From Cardiocondyla obscurior (Eukaryota > Arthropoda > Insecta > Hymenoptera > Formicidae), in assembly GCF_019399895.1 (NCBI RefSeq), contig NC_091873.1:6313501-6377500 (forward strand): a DNA stretch of 64,000 nt. The letters run 5' to 3'. Position numbers and translations under genes: made by a program. This document shows positions 50,067 to 61,966 of the stretch, piece by piece. Within the stretch, counting starts at the first letter, position 1, and each line of letters starts with the position of its first letter. Below the pieces are notes generated by a model that did not search any database, was not told the origin of the DNA, and was given only the letters and a program-made list of their open reading frames with translations.

Positions 50067-50808
50067 CCGCGAGGCATTCGTTGAACCGGTAATCGCGCAG
50101 ATTGGCGTTGATTCAATCAAAGACACGTATATATGCGGAACAATGCTTACCAGTCTGAATCATACTTGCCGGAGTTGAATCTAGATTTCCGTAATTCGAT
50201 TAACCAATCAGAGAGAGCCGATTGTAATAGAAGCACCACGGGCGCGCGATAATGTTTACGAACCGCATTTCACGGTGAAGAGAAGCGCCGGGGCCCTATC
50301 GATTTCCAACCAGATTCGTCCCCCCTCCTCCTTTCTTATTAAGTATTCGCGATAAGCTGTCCGCTCCGCGAAATGGTTCACGGTCGCGCGGGATTGACCT
50401 ACCGATTTTCCCCCGATCTAGCACAGCCGGCGGAAAATTGACAATATAAATTCAATTATCGTCATAACGGACTCTAAGTGGAGTAAATCGATAAGCCGGG
50501 GGGGAACGTTCGGCGCGGAAAAATCTTTTTATTTTCACGGCTTTATATCCGGTACGCGCCCACGGTGACGTAACCGAGGCCGTAACGATCGTTCCTATTT
50601 CTGCCCCCGTTTACCCGTCCCGGCGAGTCGGCGATGGCTTTCGGAAAAAAAGAGTTATACCTCGAAAACATTCAGACGCATCAATGGCTTTTCAACTACG
50701 GAAGGGGGTGGGAGGGGTCAAAAAGAGGATTACAATGCAATTTATTTTCCATGTACATTCAACAAAATGCAAATGCAATCGTATTCATACGAATTTTATT
50801 ATCGTATT
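50067..50808. other. Non-coding interval between two mobile elements
   Basis: Mixed unique sequence; only a short plus frame (50634-50873), which runs into the TIR element. Confidence 0.5.
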
Positions 50809-51078
50809 ATACAGGGTGTCCTCGATGGTTGTACCTCCATCGCTCGTGGGATGATACAGATGATACTGATTGATAGAACGAACAAAAGTCCCATATCGTT
50901 TTACATTATTTTTATTAAAAGCCGAGATATAAATTTCTTCTCTCTTTTTTTTTTCTTTTTTTTAAATTTGTATCTTGAATATTTATAAAAATAATGTAAA
51001 ATAATACGGGAATTTTGTTCCTTTTATAAATCTCTATCATCTCACGAGCGATAAAGTTACGACAGTGGGACACCTGTA
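50809..51078. mobile_element. Palindromic TIR element (MITE), family B, ACAGGGTGTCC ends
   Basis: A 270-bp imperfect palindrome. The left end is TACAGGGTGTCCTCGATGG and the right end, reverse-complemented, is TACAGGTGTCCCACTGTCG. Pairing runs through about 120 bp of each arm, including ATCGCTCGTGGGATGATA against ATCGCTCGTGAGATGATA and a shared TTTTACATTATTTTTAT. A T-rich loop lies at 50940-50965. TA flanks both ends. There is no transposase. Termini of the form CAGGGTGTCC are common in small DNA elements of insects; that comparison is from general knowledge. Confidence 0.8.
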
Positions 51079-54000
51079 GAAACGGACTAACGTCGGACTT
51101 ATTTATTTCTTTTTTTTTTTTTTGTGTTACCGCAAGGAGATTCAGAATAGCAATTTTAAATAAAAAATAGTTGAAATAAGACGGAAATTGACCCCTCGAA
51201 ATTAGCAGGCGGAAATACAAACGCGCGCGTAATTATTATTTTCATAATTGAATGCAGTTTATTTTCAGCAAAATTCTTTACAAATCGTACCCGGATACAA
51301 CGCCGCGGCGCCTCTCCCTCGATTGTGCGTCGGATGCGGTAAGGTTATATAATCGTCGGAGTTAATTACAAGTTATAAATTAAAATTAACAACTTTTTAA
51401 TCGGACGATTTAGAACGTCGAATTACTCCGTTTAATTGATTAAATAATTACGAACGAAATAGCGAGAGAGCCACCGAAAGACACCCTCTGTAGGTTGAAT
51501 TCTGTGCATACAAATTAGGTAGAATATCGGAAAGAACACATGTATTCTTTCTTAAATATATATTTTACGAAAGAAATTACCTATTTCCCCCCCTTTAATT
51601 TTGGGCATTAACAGCATATTACGTTGCATAATTGGATCGTCGGAAAAATCGACGATATAAATATTTCAATAAAATAATTTCTGAAAAAGAGAGAAAAAAA
51701 AAAGAATCGTGCCAGTATAGCTTGTTGCAAAATCCCATCTTAAAAAAATTATGTGACGCGTTAATTAGCTGTTAGTTCTTTGAAAACAAATGCCTAGCAG
51801 AAATAACATAACGGTTGTAATCGTTTCATTATTCAGCGCGGCTAATTTAAAACGTTATTCGTCCCAGCGTGCACGGATGGGGTCGGATAATTAAAAGTAA
51901 TTTAAGACACACCGCCTAGATGAAATTTCTGGAGATTCATATTGCGCACGTGTCACCCTGTATGAAATATTAAAGGAAACCGCTCATTATACGTATACGT
52001 GCACACGCGCTATACATGCGCAAAGTGTCTGGTACAAATGATTCCGGGCGTTACGAGAAATATGAACACTTTGCCGAGACTTCATTCAAAGACGAATGCA
52101 CTCGTCATCCGCGAACGAGGACGTGTTTCGCCGGGCGCAGGTGTATTAATTATGCCAGAACATTGCAAACGTAGCAGCGCTCGGGTGCAATTGTTTACTT
52201 TGATTCCCGCGTACCTTAATTGGCACGACGCGCGTACCCGTGCGCTGTCGTAACAAAGACCGTCGAGGTTACGTAAGGAACAACTCGTCCCTTATACGCG
52301 AGCACCTGGGAAAATTAAAAGTTTCCCCGGATATAGTTAACATTTTATATTAGCTGCGAAATCGAAAGGTATAAAAATGCGTTCGAAGTGTAACAAGTTT
52401 CGACGCCGGGTATCCGATAACGAGATGGAGAATATTTAACGCCAGGGAAACGTAGGAATGCGCGAGATCGATATCGGTCGGCGGGAACGGAGTTGACGAT
52501 CTTTGGTGTATTTCTTTTCTTTTTTTTTTTTTTTTACCGAAATTTCGCGTATCGTCGCATACGGCGGCGTAAGCATGATTTATATAAGCGACGCAGCCGT
52601 TGCAGCGGTCATTAATCCATCGGCGAATACACGCGAGCGGGTGCGGGTTTATCGACTCGCTGCCATCGGGAGGGCAGCGCGCAAAGGATGAGGCTGGAAC
52701 GGGGGTGCGGAAAGAAGGCGGATTCACCCTTGAACGATGTAATTAATCGGCAATCTGTCAACGTAGTTCTCCGCGCGTGTTGCTTCATTTGTATACCGCT
52801 CGATAGAATCGGACAATGGCCAGCGCGAGGCCCGGGGTTGCATTTATCGCGGCTAAATCGGCGACGAGAACACGCGAGTACGCAACGACAATTTTGTCGC
52901 TTCCCTATTTATAAATTCTGCCTTTCGCACGCCGTCCGCGAACGGATGGGAAAAGAGAATGGATTTATCGTTAAATTTGCCGGTTTTTGTTTTGAAAGTA
53001 AGTACGAGATATAAACGCGAAGGTACCGAGCCGTCAAAAAGGATGAAAGTCCGTCGAAAGAGAACGGTTCTCTTCGACAATTTGTTCCAACGAATACATA
53101 TACATATATAAATATATATCTTTATACATAGCGCAGCCATGCAGCGAGTTACTGCGGTTTTGAAAAATATATAGTCTAATGGCAGTTTTCGCCACATTCT
53201 TATTATTTAATGCGGATGATAAATTAATGTGGCTCCAGGTGAAAATATTTCAGCCAAGCAATCAAGCGCGGTAATGGAATGGGGTAATTAATGATCGCGG
53301 GCAGAAGCCGCCAATTAGAAAGGTATATAAGACAAAAGATAAGACTGATTTTTATGATTTATCGTTGTTAACGTGCGGAAGACTGAACGATTGTTGATTT
53401 TCTTAAATTACCGAGATATATACGGAGGCGAAATGAAGAAATGCACGAAACAATAAGCTCGCGTGTTATGACGGAAGATCATTTATTTAAAAACCGTTAT
53501 TATTCGCTTGCAACTTTTGTTTTTTATTTTTCCTCCATTATTTTCCAAACGTTTTTGTTCTTATACAGATTCGATATATTTAAACGTTAATTAATAAAAT
53601 TGCTTCAAAGTTATTTATAAATTATACTTTTCAAAAATTATTAATATACTTAAAGGCATATAAACAATTAAAAATAAAGCTCAACTTTTTATCTATCGCT
53701 TTGTATTTCTTTCCGCGTTCGCGCATAAATGCATATGTGATGTTCCCGTATTGATTAAACTCTTGTTAATTTTTGTACAGCGCGAACAACGTCGTCGTAA
53801 TAAAATTCGTAATGGAGCGTTTCCGATATCGAAAGCAACAGGACGAAAGGGAAATGTAGGAAAATGTTTTTCACGCGTTGACAATTTCCGTTTATGCTGG
53901 AACTCACGTTGTCCAGTGATTGCAAACCGATTTCACGCATACGTGACCATTCGCCTCGAGGTGTAAAACAAATCGTAATTTCCACGACACGGTCAAGCGA

Positions 54001-54720
54001 TATATGTATATCCGGCGTATTAATGCCAAGGGTGTAAAACGTCTGTGAAAAAAAATTGCCGGAACGCGATTAATTTAAAATTATACTCGAAGCTACGCGT
54101 TAAGACGTTTAAAATGTTCCCCGGAGTATCATATTTCAATTTATCAGTCACATGTTTTCTAAAAGTCACGACGGGAGTGCTTTAAATTCTCGCGTTGAAT
54201 CAACGCGCGAATCAACAAATAATTATATACTATAGATCAGCGATTAAATCAAAATTAATATCATTATCATTGAATTTAACAAATAAATCGTTTTCGAATT
54301 ATCCGCCAGCGTGAGGTATATTAATTTCATAATTTCACGTCAACACTTCAATGATATCGGATTATCTTAAGCGTTCTTAGATGTCGGCGTTGCGCGGCAT
54401 TACGTGGCTATTTCCGCAAAACGGCATTTGCGAAATTGAGTTGAGCAAAGCCAAGGGAAGAAGTCGACACGGTCTATAAGCGAAATTGGCCGTTAGGAAT
54501 TAGATCGCCGTTCAGAGGACCGGCAAGTACCGCCACTTGCCTTCAACGCCGACGAAGAAGAAACCGGCAACTGTAGAAAACCGTGGGATTATAGCGCGAG
54601 AATATAAAATGCAGCAATCTGCGGGGTTTCCCCGTGCAAACTAACGGCGCCCCGTTTAAGCCGCTCGCAAATCTAATCCAAATGAAGAGATATGGGTTCG
54701 GGGATGGCTTCTTGATTCGT
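51079..54720. other. Mostly AT-rich non-coding interval
   Basis: T-rich run at 52514-52536; CpG-richer patches at 51.95-52.95 kb and 53.8-53.97 kb. No supported gene. Confidence 0.5.
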
Positions 54721-54763
54721 TACGCCGCCGTTTTGCTTGCGTTTGAAAGTCTTACGGGCGAGA

Positions 54764-54771
54764 TATAAAAG
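54764..54771 (+). promoter_or_regulatory. TATA-box-like site
   Basis: TATAAAAG set in GC-rich flanks (GAGATATAAAAGGGCGAC), a close match to the canonical TATA box. About 30 bp downstream lies a pyrimidine-rich CTTGTCCTCTTAG that could host a start site. No coding exon was identified downstream before 56.4 kb. Confidence 0.25.
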
Positions 54772-54779
54772 GGCGACTT

Positions 54780-56071
54780 ATATTTCCCCTCCCCTTGTCC
54801 TCTTAGAGAGCGAGCTCGAGCGGCGTCCTAAAGTTCCCCCCTTAACGAATTTCTAGGCGACGTCCACCTGCCTCGTCGAGGGTCAAGGTATAACGACGAA
54901 AGTCCGGCCCGCGTCGCCGGCTAGTAGGACTAGAAGAAAAGCGTGCGCTATTTTTTAAAAGACCCCAACTATAACTACGAAAAAAAAAAATCCTCGTACG
55001 TAAAGCTGCAGCATTGAAAGCAAAATAACGATTGAAACGATCATTTAACCCGTACATGAATATTAAAAAAAAAAATTGTTGCCCCACATACGAATTTCTT
55101 TATTTAAATAAAAAAGGGGACGCGACAAAAGATTCTTTTTATTTTATTTTTTTTTTTATATATAAAAAATTTCTTTTAATATTCTAAAATGTAATATATG
55201 CATAGATGATAATTAATTTGAAGCAAATTTAGTTTATACAGACAATGCAAATCATATCATAATCTTCGAAAGTTGAATCCATAATTACGCGATAATAATT
55301 CATGACTTGAATAAACTTGTGTAATAAACTACTCATACATGACGAGAATATTATCGTCGATATGTGGAAGATACATATTTCATGTATATCGAACAATATT
55401 TCAAGCTTCCCCGCGCGCATTATTTATATTTTTATTATATGGTTTGCGAAAAAAAAAAAAAAAAAAAAAAAAAGTTGCCGCGTATCTTGATAACGTACAA
55501 TAAATGTGCGAATATGTTATTTCATATTGAATAATTCATAAAAGAGTGGAAGTTCCAAACGAATGAATGAAAAAGTTTTACCCTCAATAACATCCAGCTT
55601 GAAAAGTTGAGTAGAATCAGGATATAACTTTTCGGTAGCATCGTTTTGGTTAGATACAAGTTCAATAAAGATTACGTTAAAAAAAATTACATTATAAAAA
55701 TGAACACATACTTTCACCGCCGTCAAGTTGTAAAAGCGAAGAAAAAATATTTCTCGCGTTTCGTCAAATTTAATTAAATTCTTTCAATTAAATATTATCA
55801 AAACGCGACAAAATGTAGCGTCGTCTGAATAGCTTCGAGAGGCAACTTGAGCGAGATTAGGGCAATTGATTTCCTTTTTTCCCCGACGTATAAGCGTGCT
55901 TGTAACGTAACCGGACTCTCCTCGTTAAGAAAAATGAAAGCTAAACTCGTTTCGATTGAGTGCGACAATATTGTTTCGCGGTGGGAAGACATGCTTCGGA
56001 GAGGTAATATCCTTCGGACGGCTCTTCGTTCCGGGCAGCAGAAGTGCCAGTCGGTTCGGTTTGCCCACAAC
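54780..56071. other. AT-rich non-coding interval
   Basis: It contains A25 at 55449-55473 and T-runs near 55148. The 90-codon minus frame (55798-56070) has a fairly normal composition but no recognised motif. Confidence 0.5.
55449..55473. repeat. A25 homopolymer
   Basis: The longest uninterrupted homopolymer I see in the window. Confidence 0.9.
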
Positions 56072-56470
56072 TAGTCAGACGCCACTGACAAAGAGCACTT
56101 GATAGTGAGCGAAGCGGCACTCACCGGTCACTGGAGAGGCGATCTGCTGCTCGAAGAATGCGGTTTCGTGCCTCGTACACGGGTGGGATCCGGTGCGGCC
56201 AAGTACAAGTCGATGGGCTGCGCGATCACACGCGCGTCGCGAGCACGCGTTTCAACGTCGCGATAAGAACGCGCTCACTTATCGTGATCATCGAGCGGTG
56301 CACCATCACCATCCGGGGAATTAATCCGCGGGACGTTAATCGATTCTCGTATCTTCGTGTTTAATAGCGCCGCGCGATTTCATCTCGTGTCACGGTGCGC
56401 CGAACGCGGTGCGTGTTCCACCTCGGGTCGTGCGATCATCTCGCGACGCGGACGACGATGCCGGAGTACG
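56072..56470 (+). promoter_or_regulatory. Candidate promoter and 5' leader of the 56471 exon
   Basis: The sequence switches abruptly from AT-rich DNA (55.1-55.9 kb) to a CpG-dense block at about 55990, and the candidate start codon follows about 400 bp into it. An initiator-like TCAGA lies at 56075-56079, but I see no TATA box and no convincing downstream promoter element. The leader holds several upstream ATGs: 56158 opens a 68-codon frame ending at 56364, 56213 opens a short frame, and 56458 opens a 12-codon frame (MPEYDDERGRG) that ends at 56493, overlapping the main start in another frame. A GTGAAG donor-like site at 56490 could instead make MPEYDDERGR the real start of a short coding exon. 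The transcript start is inferred. Confidence 0.25.
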
Positions 56471-56719
56471 ATGACGAGCGTGGCCGAGGGTGAAGCTCCG
56501 TGGGACGATTACGTTGCGGTCGACAGTAGCCTGCGGGATGTAGAGCGAGCCCTGCGAAAGATCACGCCTTTCACACAATGCATGCCGGGTCGGCATAAAG
56601 ATATCGATCGCCCCGTCATATCACGTGCCGCCGATCGTTTCGTCGAGAGGCCCACCCCAAGGTCAGCGCGCGACGATGATTCAAAAGCGAAATCGCAAAG
56701 CCCTTTCGCGGAGGCGTAA
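56471..56719 (+). CDS. Candidate first coding exon, unrecognised protein (N-terminus)
   Basis: This is an open frame of 82 codons starting at the first in-frame ATG (56471), which has A at -3, a favourable insect start context. The translation begins MTSVAEGEAPWDDYVAVD and continues with an acidic, mixed-composition stretch (DVERALRKITPF near residues 23-34), ending rich in S, R, D and K. It lacks the monotonous Arg/Ser/Pro composition of most open frames in this window, and its codons favour G/C at third positions. Two donor-like sites fall inside or at its end: AAG|GTCAGC (GT at 56662) and GGC|GTAATT (GT at 56716). The real exon may therefore stop at about 56661 or 56715 and splice to exons beyond the window. 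A pyrimidine tract follows at about 56820. I do not recognise the family. It could still be a chance frame in CpG-rich DNA. Confidence 0.35.
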   Translation: MTSVAEGEAPWDDYVAVDSSLRDVERALRKITPFTQCMPGRHKDIDRPVISRAADRFVERPTPRSARDDDSKAKSQSPFAEA

Positions 56720-56829
56720 TTAGGCGAGGCCCTGAAAAACCGGAGGGAACGCGATAGCCTGCTCGGCGAGTTTTACAAGACGCGAAACCGGCGCGCCCGC
56801 TCGCGTCGAGAAACGATTATTTCTTTTCT

Positions 56830-57480
56830 TTTTTTCTTTCTTTTTTTTTATTCATCGAACTACAAACCGGAAGCATTATCCCACCACCCAATATAACTTT
56901 CGAGCCGCACCTTGGTTTTGGTATCATTTAATTTCCTTTACCCGTTCGCCTTCGAACGTTCTGAGCGGCCGTAACACTGAAGTTTGAATAAATTTTTTGA
57001 AAATGTGAGTTCACGTGTGAACTCGTTAATTTATCGAGACTTATAGCTTTAATAAATTGACAAGGTGATTGAAACACGAATTATAAGCGTATTTATCTCG
57101 CCTAATTACGTCTTTTTAATTTTTAACAATCAACATAAAAGAAAGACAAATATATAAATTACAAATATACTTTGACATCTCGCAAATTACGTAAATCAGC
57201 ACACTGCGTAAACGTAATCAAATTTCGTTTAATTTTTTAACTTCCTTTAAACAGATAACTTTATAATAAACCTTATCGAAATTATAACAAGCAGCGAATT
57301 AATAACGGGGAGTTGCCTTAAGCGATTTCGAAAATTCAGATAATTTTATCGGCAAGTAAACAGCGGGCAGTGAGCATTGGAGAAGAAAAACGACTTGCTG
57401 TATTTTTTTCTCTCTCTCTCTCTCTTTTTTTTTTTTCAATTATTTATGACGCGCGTAAATTTTATCGCACGGTAACGAGC
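56830..57480. other. AT-rich non-coding interval (possible intron start)
   Basis: It follows the candidate exon directly. CT then T microsatellite at 57410-57436. No further exon recognised. Confidence 0.45.
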
Positions 57481-58320
57481 GATCGCGAAAACGCGCCGTT
57501 TACTTTTAGTGCCTCGTGCACGTTCCGCGCCCGCGGGCTTCAGCGCGCCACGTGCACGTGCGTGTAAACATGTGCACGTGAACGGGTGTACAAATTCACA
57601 CCGGCGAAACGTCTGCTCTAAGAGCGTAAAGAACTCGCTCGCGCGCGCGATGGGTCGTTGGTAACACCGAGGAGGGGCGGAAGGGGGGCCGCACTTCCGT
57701 TCACCGGCGCTACATCGGTCGCGGTCCGCCGGCGGACTTGTATATCGCTATTGTCGAGGAGTGACAAGCGACGACACTCCGACGCAAACGTCGGGCGAGA
57801 CAGAGAGCACACCACCTGTTACACGCACCCCCGCTATTTACAAACAACAACCTGCACCCTCCACCGCCCCCCCCTCCCTCTTTCCTCCCCCCGCGCTTTG
57901 CACCCCGCGCCGAATATTTACATATTCATTATATTCCGCGCGCGCTTTCGAACACCGACGTCCGGAGATTGAGATCGATTCGCGCGGGGCAGAACCGGCC
58001 AGGCCGAGAGATCCAGCCCGTGTCCGACGGCCGCGTCGGCGGGAATTCGCGCTCGCCGTAATTCATTACGATAATTGAAACGCCGCGCCCGCGCGAGCGA
58101 GGCGCGCAATTAACGCGAGTCCCGCAATTGAAATATTTCATTTTGCGCGCGAGCTATATTATTCGCTTTATGGTCCGCGGAGAGAGATAGAGAGAGAGAG
58201 AGAGAGAGGAGACCGTGAGCAGGGCATATACGGCTATACATTACAACGGGGGCCGACTTGGTAATATTACACCGCCGCCGCCGTCGCCATTGTCGGTCGT
58301 AATAGAAAGGCATTGTCATA
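57481..58320. other. CpG-dense block without a supported gene
   Basis: It includes GTGCACGTG-type E-box motifs at about 57550-57580 and C-runs at 57861-57893. Frames on both strands are Arg/Pro-rich chance products. Confidence 0.45.
58180..58212. repeat. GA microsatellite
   Basis: GAGAGAGATAGAGAGAGAGA continuing for about 10 further bases. Confidence 0.9.
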
Positions 58321-58368
58321 TAAATTCATATTATACGATAACGGTGATACGTCGGTATCAGCTTCCTG

Positions 58369-58394
58369 TTTTAACGGCTTAAGAGCCGTTAAAA
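58369..58394. other. Perfect 11-bp hairpin with 4-nt loop
   Basis: Arms TTTTAACGGCT (58369-58379) and AGCCGTTAAAA (58384-58394) pair perfectly around the loop TAAG. No neighbouring gene explains it. Confidence 0.8.
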
Positions 58395-60200
58395 GCGTCC
58401 CGTTTCGCGGCGGAACGTTGTATCCGAATCCGCGCCGAAAATAGTCGCCTTTCCTCGCCCCGACGTCGTGTAAACGCGCCGATGAATCATTTCGCGAGCG
58501 TGCACCAAGCTATCCGTACGGCGGAAAATCACAGATAACTGGCGAGAAAGAGTTTCATCTATTGACTGAAGGTGTCACGACTCTTCAACGTTGAAGAAGC
58601 GACCGGGAAGAAAAATTTGACGGTTCGTAAGCCGCGAATAAAATGTATATTCTGAGATATTATCACCTTTTTAACGTTAACGAATCGTATAAAAAGCAAC
58701 TCCACGTCTTTTTAAATTTTGAATACGTGTGAATAAAAAATCGTTCTCCTTCGTGAAAAGAACTCACCAACACATCGATTATGTGTCACTTCAGCATTTT
58801 ATTCGCATCGTTATGCGTCAGCTCATTTAGAAAATGAACGTTAATTGTGTGCCGTTCTGTACTATATTAAGGTTTAAAAAAAAAGCCAGATGTTTCGATA
58901 AGACATTCATAAATGACTCAGAAAAACGGGAAAAAAAATTGAAGAGGTTGATAGAGGACCAAAACAGAGTAAATTAAATTCCATTAATTGAAATATTAAT
59001 TGTTACTAAATTATAATAATTAACACTGCATTTAATTAAAAAAAAAAAAAAAAAAGAAGAAGCGAGCGAACTAATTATTAAGTTTTTGACTTTTAGCTCT
59101 TCGTGATTTCTCGTCGCGAATAAAAGTTAAATTATTACTGGACTAGTCAGTCATGTAAATTTAATTATCAAATTCAATACCGTTTAGCTTTCGTGCCGAG
59201 TTTACGTAACTGTCTTTTATTTTTCGTGTAATACATTTCATTATACGATTCTTAGGCCCTCTCCATTGACAAAGAACATGAACTTTTCTGGAGTTATAAC
59301 AGGAACTTCTTTTTATGACGTTCAACAGGTCATGGCAAATTTTTATTATACCCTCCGACAAAATCGATGAGCGGCGTGATATTAAAGGGAAGAATCTTTA
59401 TTATTTATCATTCGCGAACAGACGGGGAAATATTCAGTTTACAAAATGTACAACATATATTTCTACTTGAATATTCAAATTATGAACATTATTCATAGAT
59501 GTACATTGTTATTCTATTTAGCATTAAATAGTCGACTAGTAGAAGCGTGCATTAACTATGACGTAACTCGTTCTTATAAACAAAACACATCGTTTTATCT
59601 AGACAAGTTTTAAGAGGCTATTTCTCGGTTTTAACATAAAGGCACTTAATTCCTTTCATATGAAAGCTATCCATATATAGATACATGCATTCATATTGCA
59701 AGGGTACATCGGGGATACCAGAGTTACATCATTAGTTCGTATTCACATTCGCGCCTTTAATGTTAAATCTATCTAAATGTTCATCCCACGATGTTACACA
59801 TCGAATGCGATTTTCTTATCACGATGATATATACATACATAAAACTTAGAACTGAACGGCAACATTCAACGGTGAGTGCCGCACCAATCGAGCACCTCAT
59901 GAACAAGAAAAAAGTCCAAGTACCAAAAAAAAAAAAAATAAAAAAAAAAATTTTTTTTTTAATTAAAAATATTAATAAAAATAAATACATAAAAGTAACA
60001 TTTAACTATTTACGTCTAACGTACAAAAGTCCAAACGCAAAGTGAAAATTAAAATCATTAAACATACTCTTTCGTTTCGCAAGCCTTTTCCGACTCTACG
60101 TACGCACTTGGACCTTTCTTAATTCATGGCGATCAATTAGTCGCGGGCACCGGGACGTCGTCGCGTATTAAGAGATACAGATCGACGCCGGACAAACACA
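58395..60200. other. AT-rich non-coding interval
   Basis: It contains an A-run at 59038-59055 and a perfect A10T10 block at 59941-59960. The 66-codon minus frame at 59161-59361 looks fairly protein-like but was not recognised. The texture of 59.4-60.1 kb resembles untranslated sequence, but no adjoining coding exon was found. Confidence 0.45.
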
Positions 60201-60599
60201 CCACCAACGTGCATACATCGATCATCTCAAATAGCAAATGATACACCAACAGTTAATTGCGTGCAAGCGTGTGAACGAGTACGTATAAGAACGATTATGC
60301 AGAACATTGAACAAGACTGGTCGCGAGTACGAGCGAGTGCGTTAGCGAGCGAGCCGAGCCGAGACCAGGTACGCGAGGCGGCGTGATCCTGGCGTCGCAT
60401 ACCCCACCGGTCGGGGGCTGCCGTTAATCCCGCCGACGCGGTAAGTCCGCAAGGCGCGCTCGCAGCAACGCGCACCGCGGAAAACGTGGCATGGCACCGC
60501 GGCGTTATACGTGTATCGCGCAATCCAAAAGGAATCAAATGATCATTCGGTTTACCGTCGTCGTTCGGAACAACCCTCGCGGACGTGCATAGCATCACG

Positions 60600-61110
60600 T
60601 TCGAGCATCGTTATCTTCTCCGTCGTGCGCTCCCCCTTTCCCCGGCCAACCCCCTTTATTTCACCCCGCTTCGCGCCGTTTATCTCTCTCTCGCGCTATC
60701 TTTCTTTCCTTTTCTCTCTCGTTTCCCGCGCTCTCGCTCTAACACCCTCCCTGATGGTAACAGGACGCTCCCCGACTCCTCGCTCTCTCGTTCTCTCTTT
60801 CTGTCTTTCTTTCTTTCTCTCTCGTACCCTTTCTATACGGAAGAATGCACGCCCGAGGCGAAGTTTAAGGACCGTCACGCGAATACATTTTCTTACACGA
60901 ATGTCCACCTCGGAGGAGGTTCCGCGGGCACGACGGACACGACGCCACGTCTACACCATCCTTTGTCCTCTTCTGCACGTCGCGTATCTCGGTCTTCCCC
61001 CGGCCTCTTTATCTGTCTCTCTACCTCTCTCTTTCTCTCTCCCTCGCTCCTGCGGACTCACTCCTCTATCCTTTCGCGCTCTCGCTCGCCGTTGGCACTC
61101 GCCCCTGCTG
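60600..61110. repeat. CT-rich low-complexity block
   Basis: The plus strand is mostly pyrimidine, with CTCTC and CTTTCTTTC units (densest at 60680-60835 and 61010-61050). Long frames on both strands (for example 60511-61263 +) are Ser/Leu/Arg-rich artefacts of this composition. Confidence 0.75.
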
Positions 61111-61329
61111 CGCGTCCTCTCCTCGACGTCGAGAGAAGAGAGTTCGGGAAGGCGAACGATGGGGAAACTCGCGGGACGTGGTATCGGTATGTGTTTCGTA
61201 GACGCGCCGTGTGTCCGTGTAAACGTAGCACGTGAGTCGAAAGCGGCGAAGAGGCGACGATGACGGTGACGACGATGACCGTGCGCGGTGAACGGTACGA
61301 GCGGCGTAGCGTCGTTTCGTGCGAAGGAC

Positions 61330-61600
61330 GAGCGTGATCGTGGAAACGAGAGAGAGAACGATGAGATCGGCGACGGTGACGATGACGGCGGCGGCGGTGG
61401 CGACAAGAGGCACAGCAGAGGGCGAGAGCGTGCATGTACAGAGGAGGAGAAAAAGAGGGCAAGAGAGAGAAAGGTCGAGGGGGAATAGGACGGGAGGAGA
61501 AAGAGCGAAGGTGCGGAGGAGACAGACGACGGTGGGAGAGGTGGCTGGCGGTGGCAGGAGGGGGGGAGGAGGTGGGTACGAGGTGGTAGTACTGCACTTC
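61330..61600. repeat. GA/GGA-rich low-complexity block
   Basis: The plus strand turns mostly purine, with GAGAG, GGAGGAG and a GGCGGCGGCGGTGG patch near 61388-61402. Then it flips back to a CT microsatellite at 61605-61635. Confidence 0.75.
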
Positions 61601-61825
61601 GTTCGCCTCTCTCTCTCTCTTTCTCTCTCTTCTCCGCGGCGACTCGCGCACGGAAACCGCTCGGGACGTTCGCGTGCCTCTTGGGTAACGCCAGCACCAG
61701 CGAGAATGACGGTGACGACGAACGGTGATAATGACAACGACGGGGAACGACGATGAGAACGACGGTTTTCACGGGAAGCCAGTGATGAGAACGACGAGGA
61801 CAGACGACGCTTGATTGAGAATGAC

Positions 61826-61966
61826 CGCAACGACGACGACGACGACGAAGACGATATAGATACGACGACGACGAGGGGGAAAACGTGGGACCGTCGCCAA
61901 ATCCACGCCGACGGGGATGACGACGACGACGAGGATGACGACGATGACGACGACTACGAAAACTCC
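61826..61966. repeat. Degenerate GAC/GAT trinucleotide repeat
   Basis: Tandem GAC units with GAT, GAG and TAC variants, interrupted by about 40 bp of complex sequence (61877-61915). Read in one plus frame it gives an Asp-rich run, in another a Thr-rich run, and on the minus strand a Val-rich run. Weaker GACGAT units extend back to about 61255. Confidence 0.85.

Noticed and set aside
59161..59361. 66-codon minus-strand frame (MSEGIIKICHDLLNVIKRSS...) with protein-like composition
   Set aside because: Short, in AT-rich DNA, with no recognised family; kept only as a note within the interval entry.
60436..60446. Consensus splice donor GCG|GTAAGT on the plus strand
   Set aside because: No coding frame or convincing exon lies upstream, and this hexamer is expected about 30 times by chance on the two strands.
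60951..61830. Minus-strand frames of 197-273 codons, rich in Ser, Pro and Arg
   Set aside because: They are by-products of the CT/GA low-complexity blocks; two such frames overlap on the same strand.
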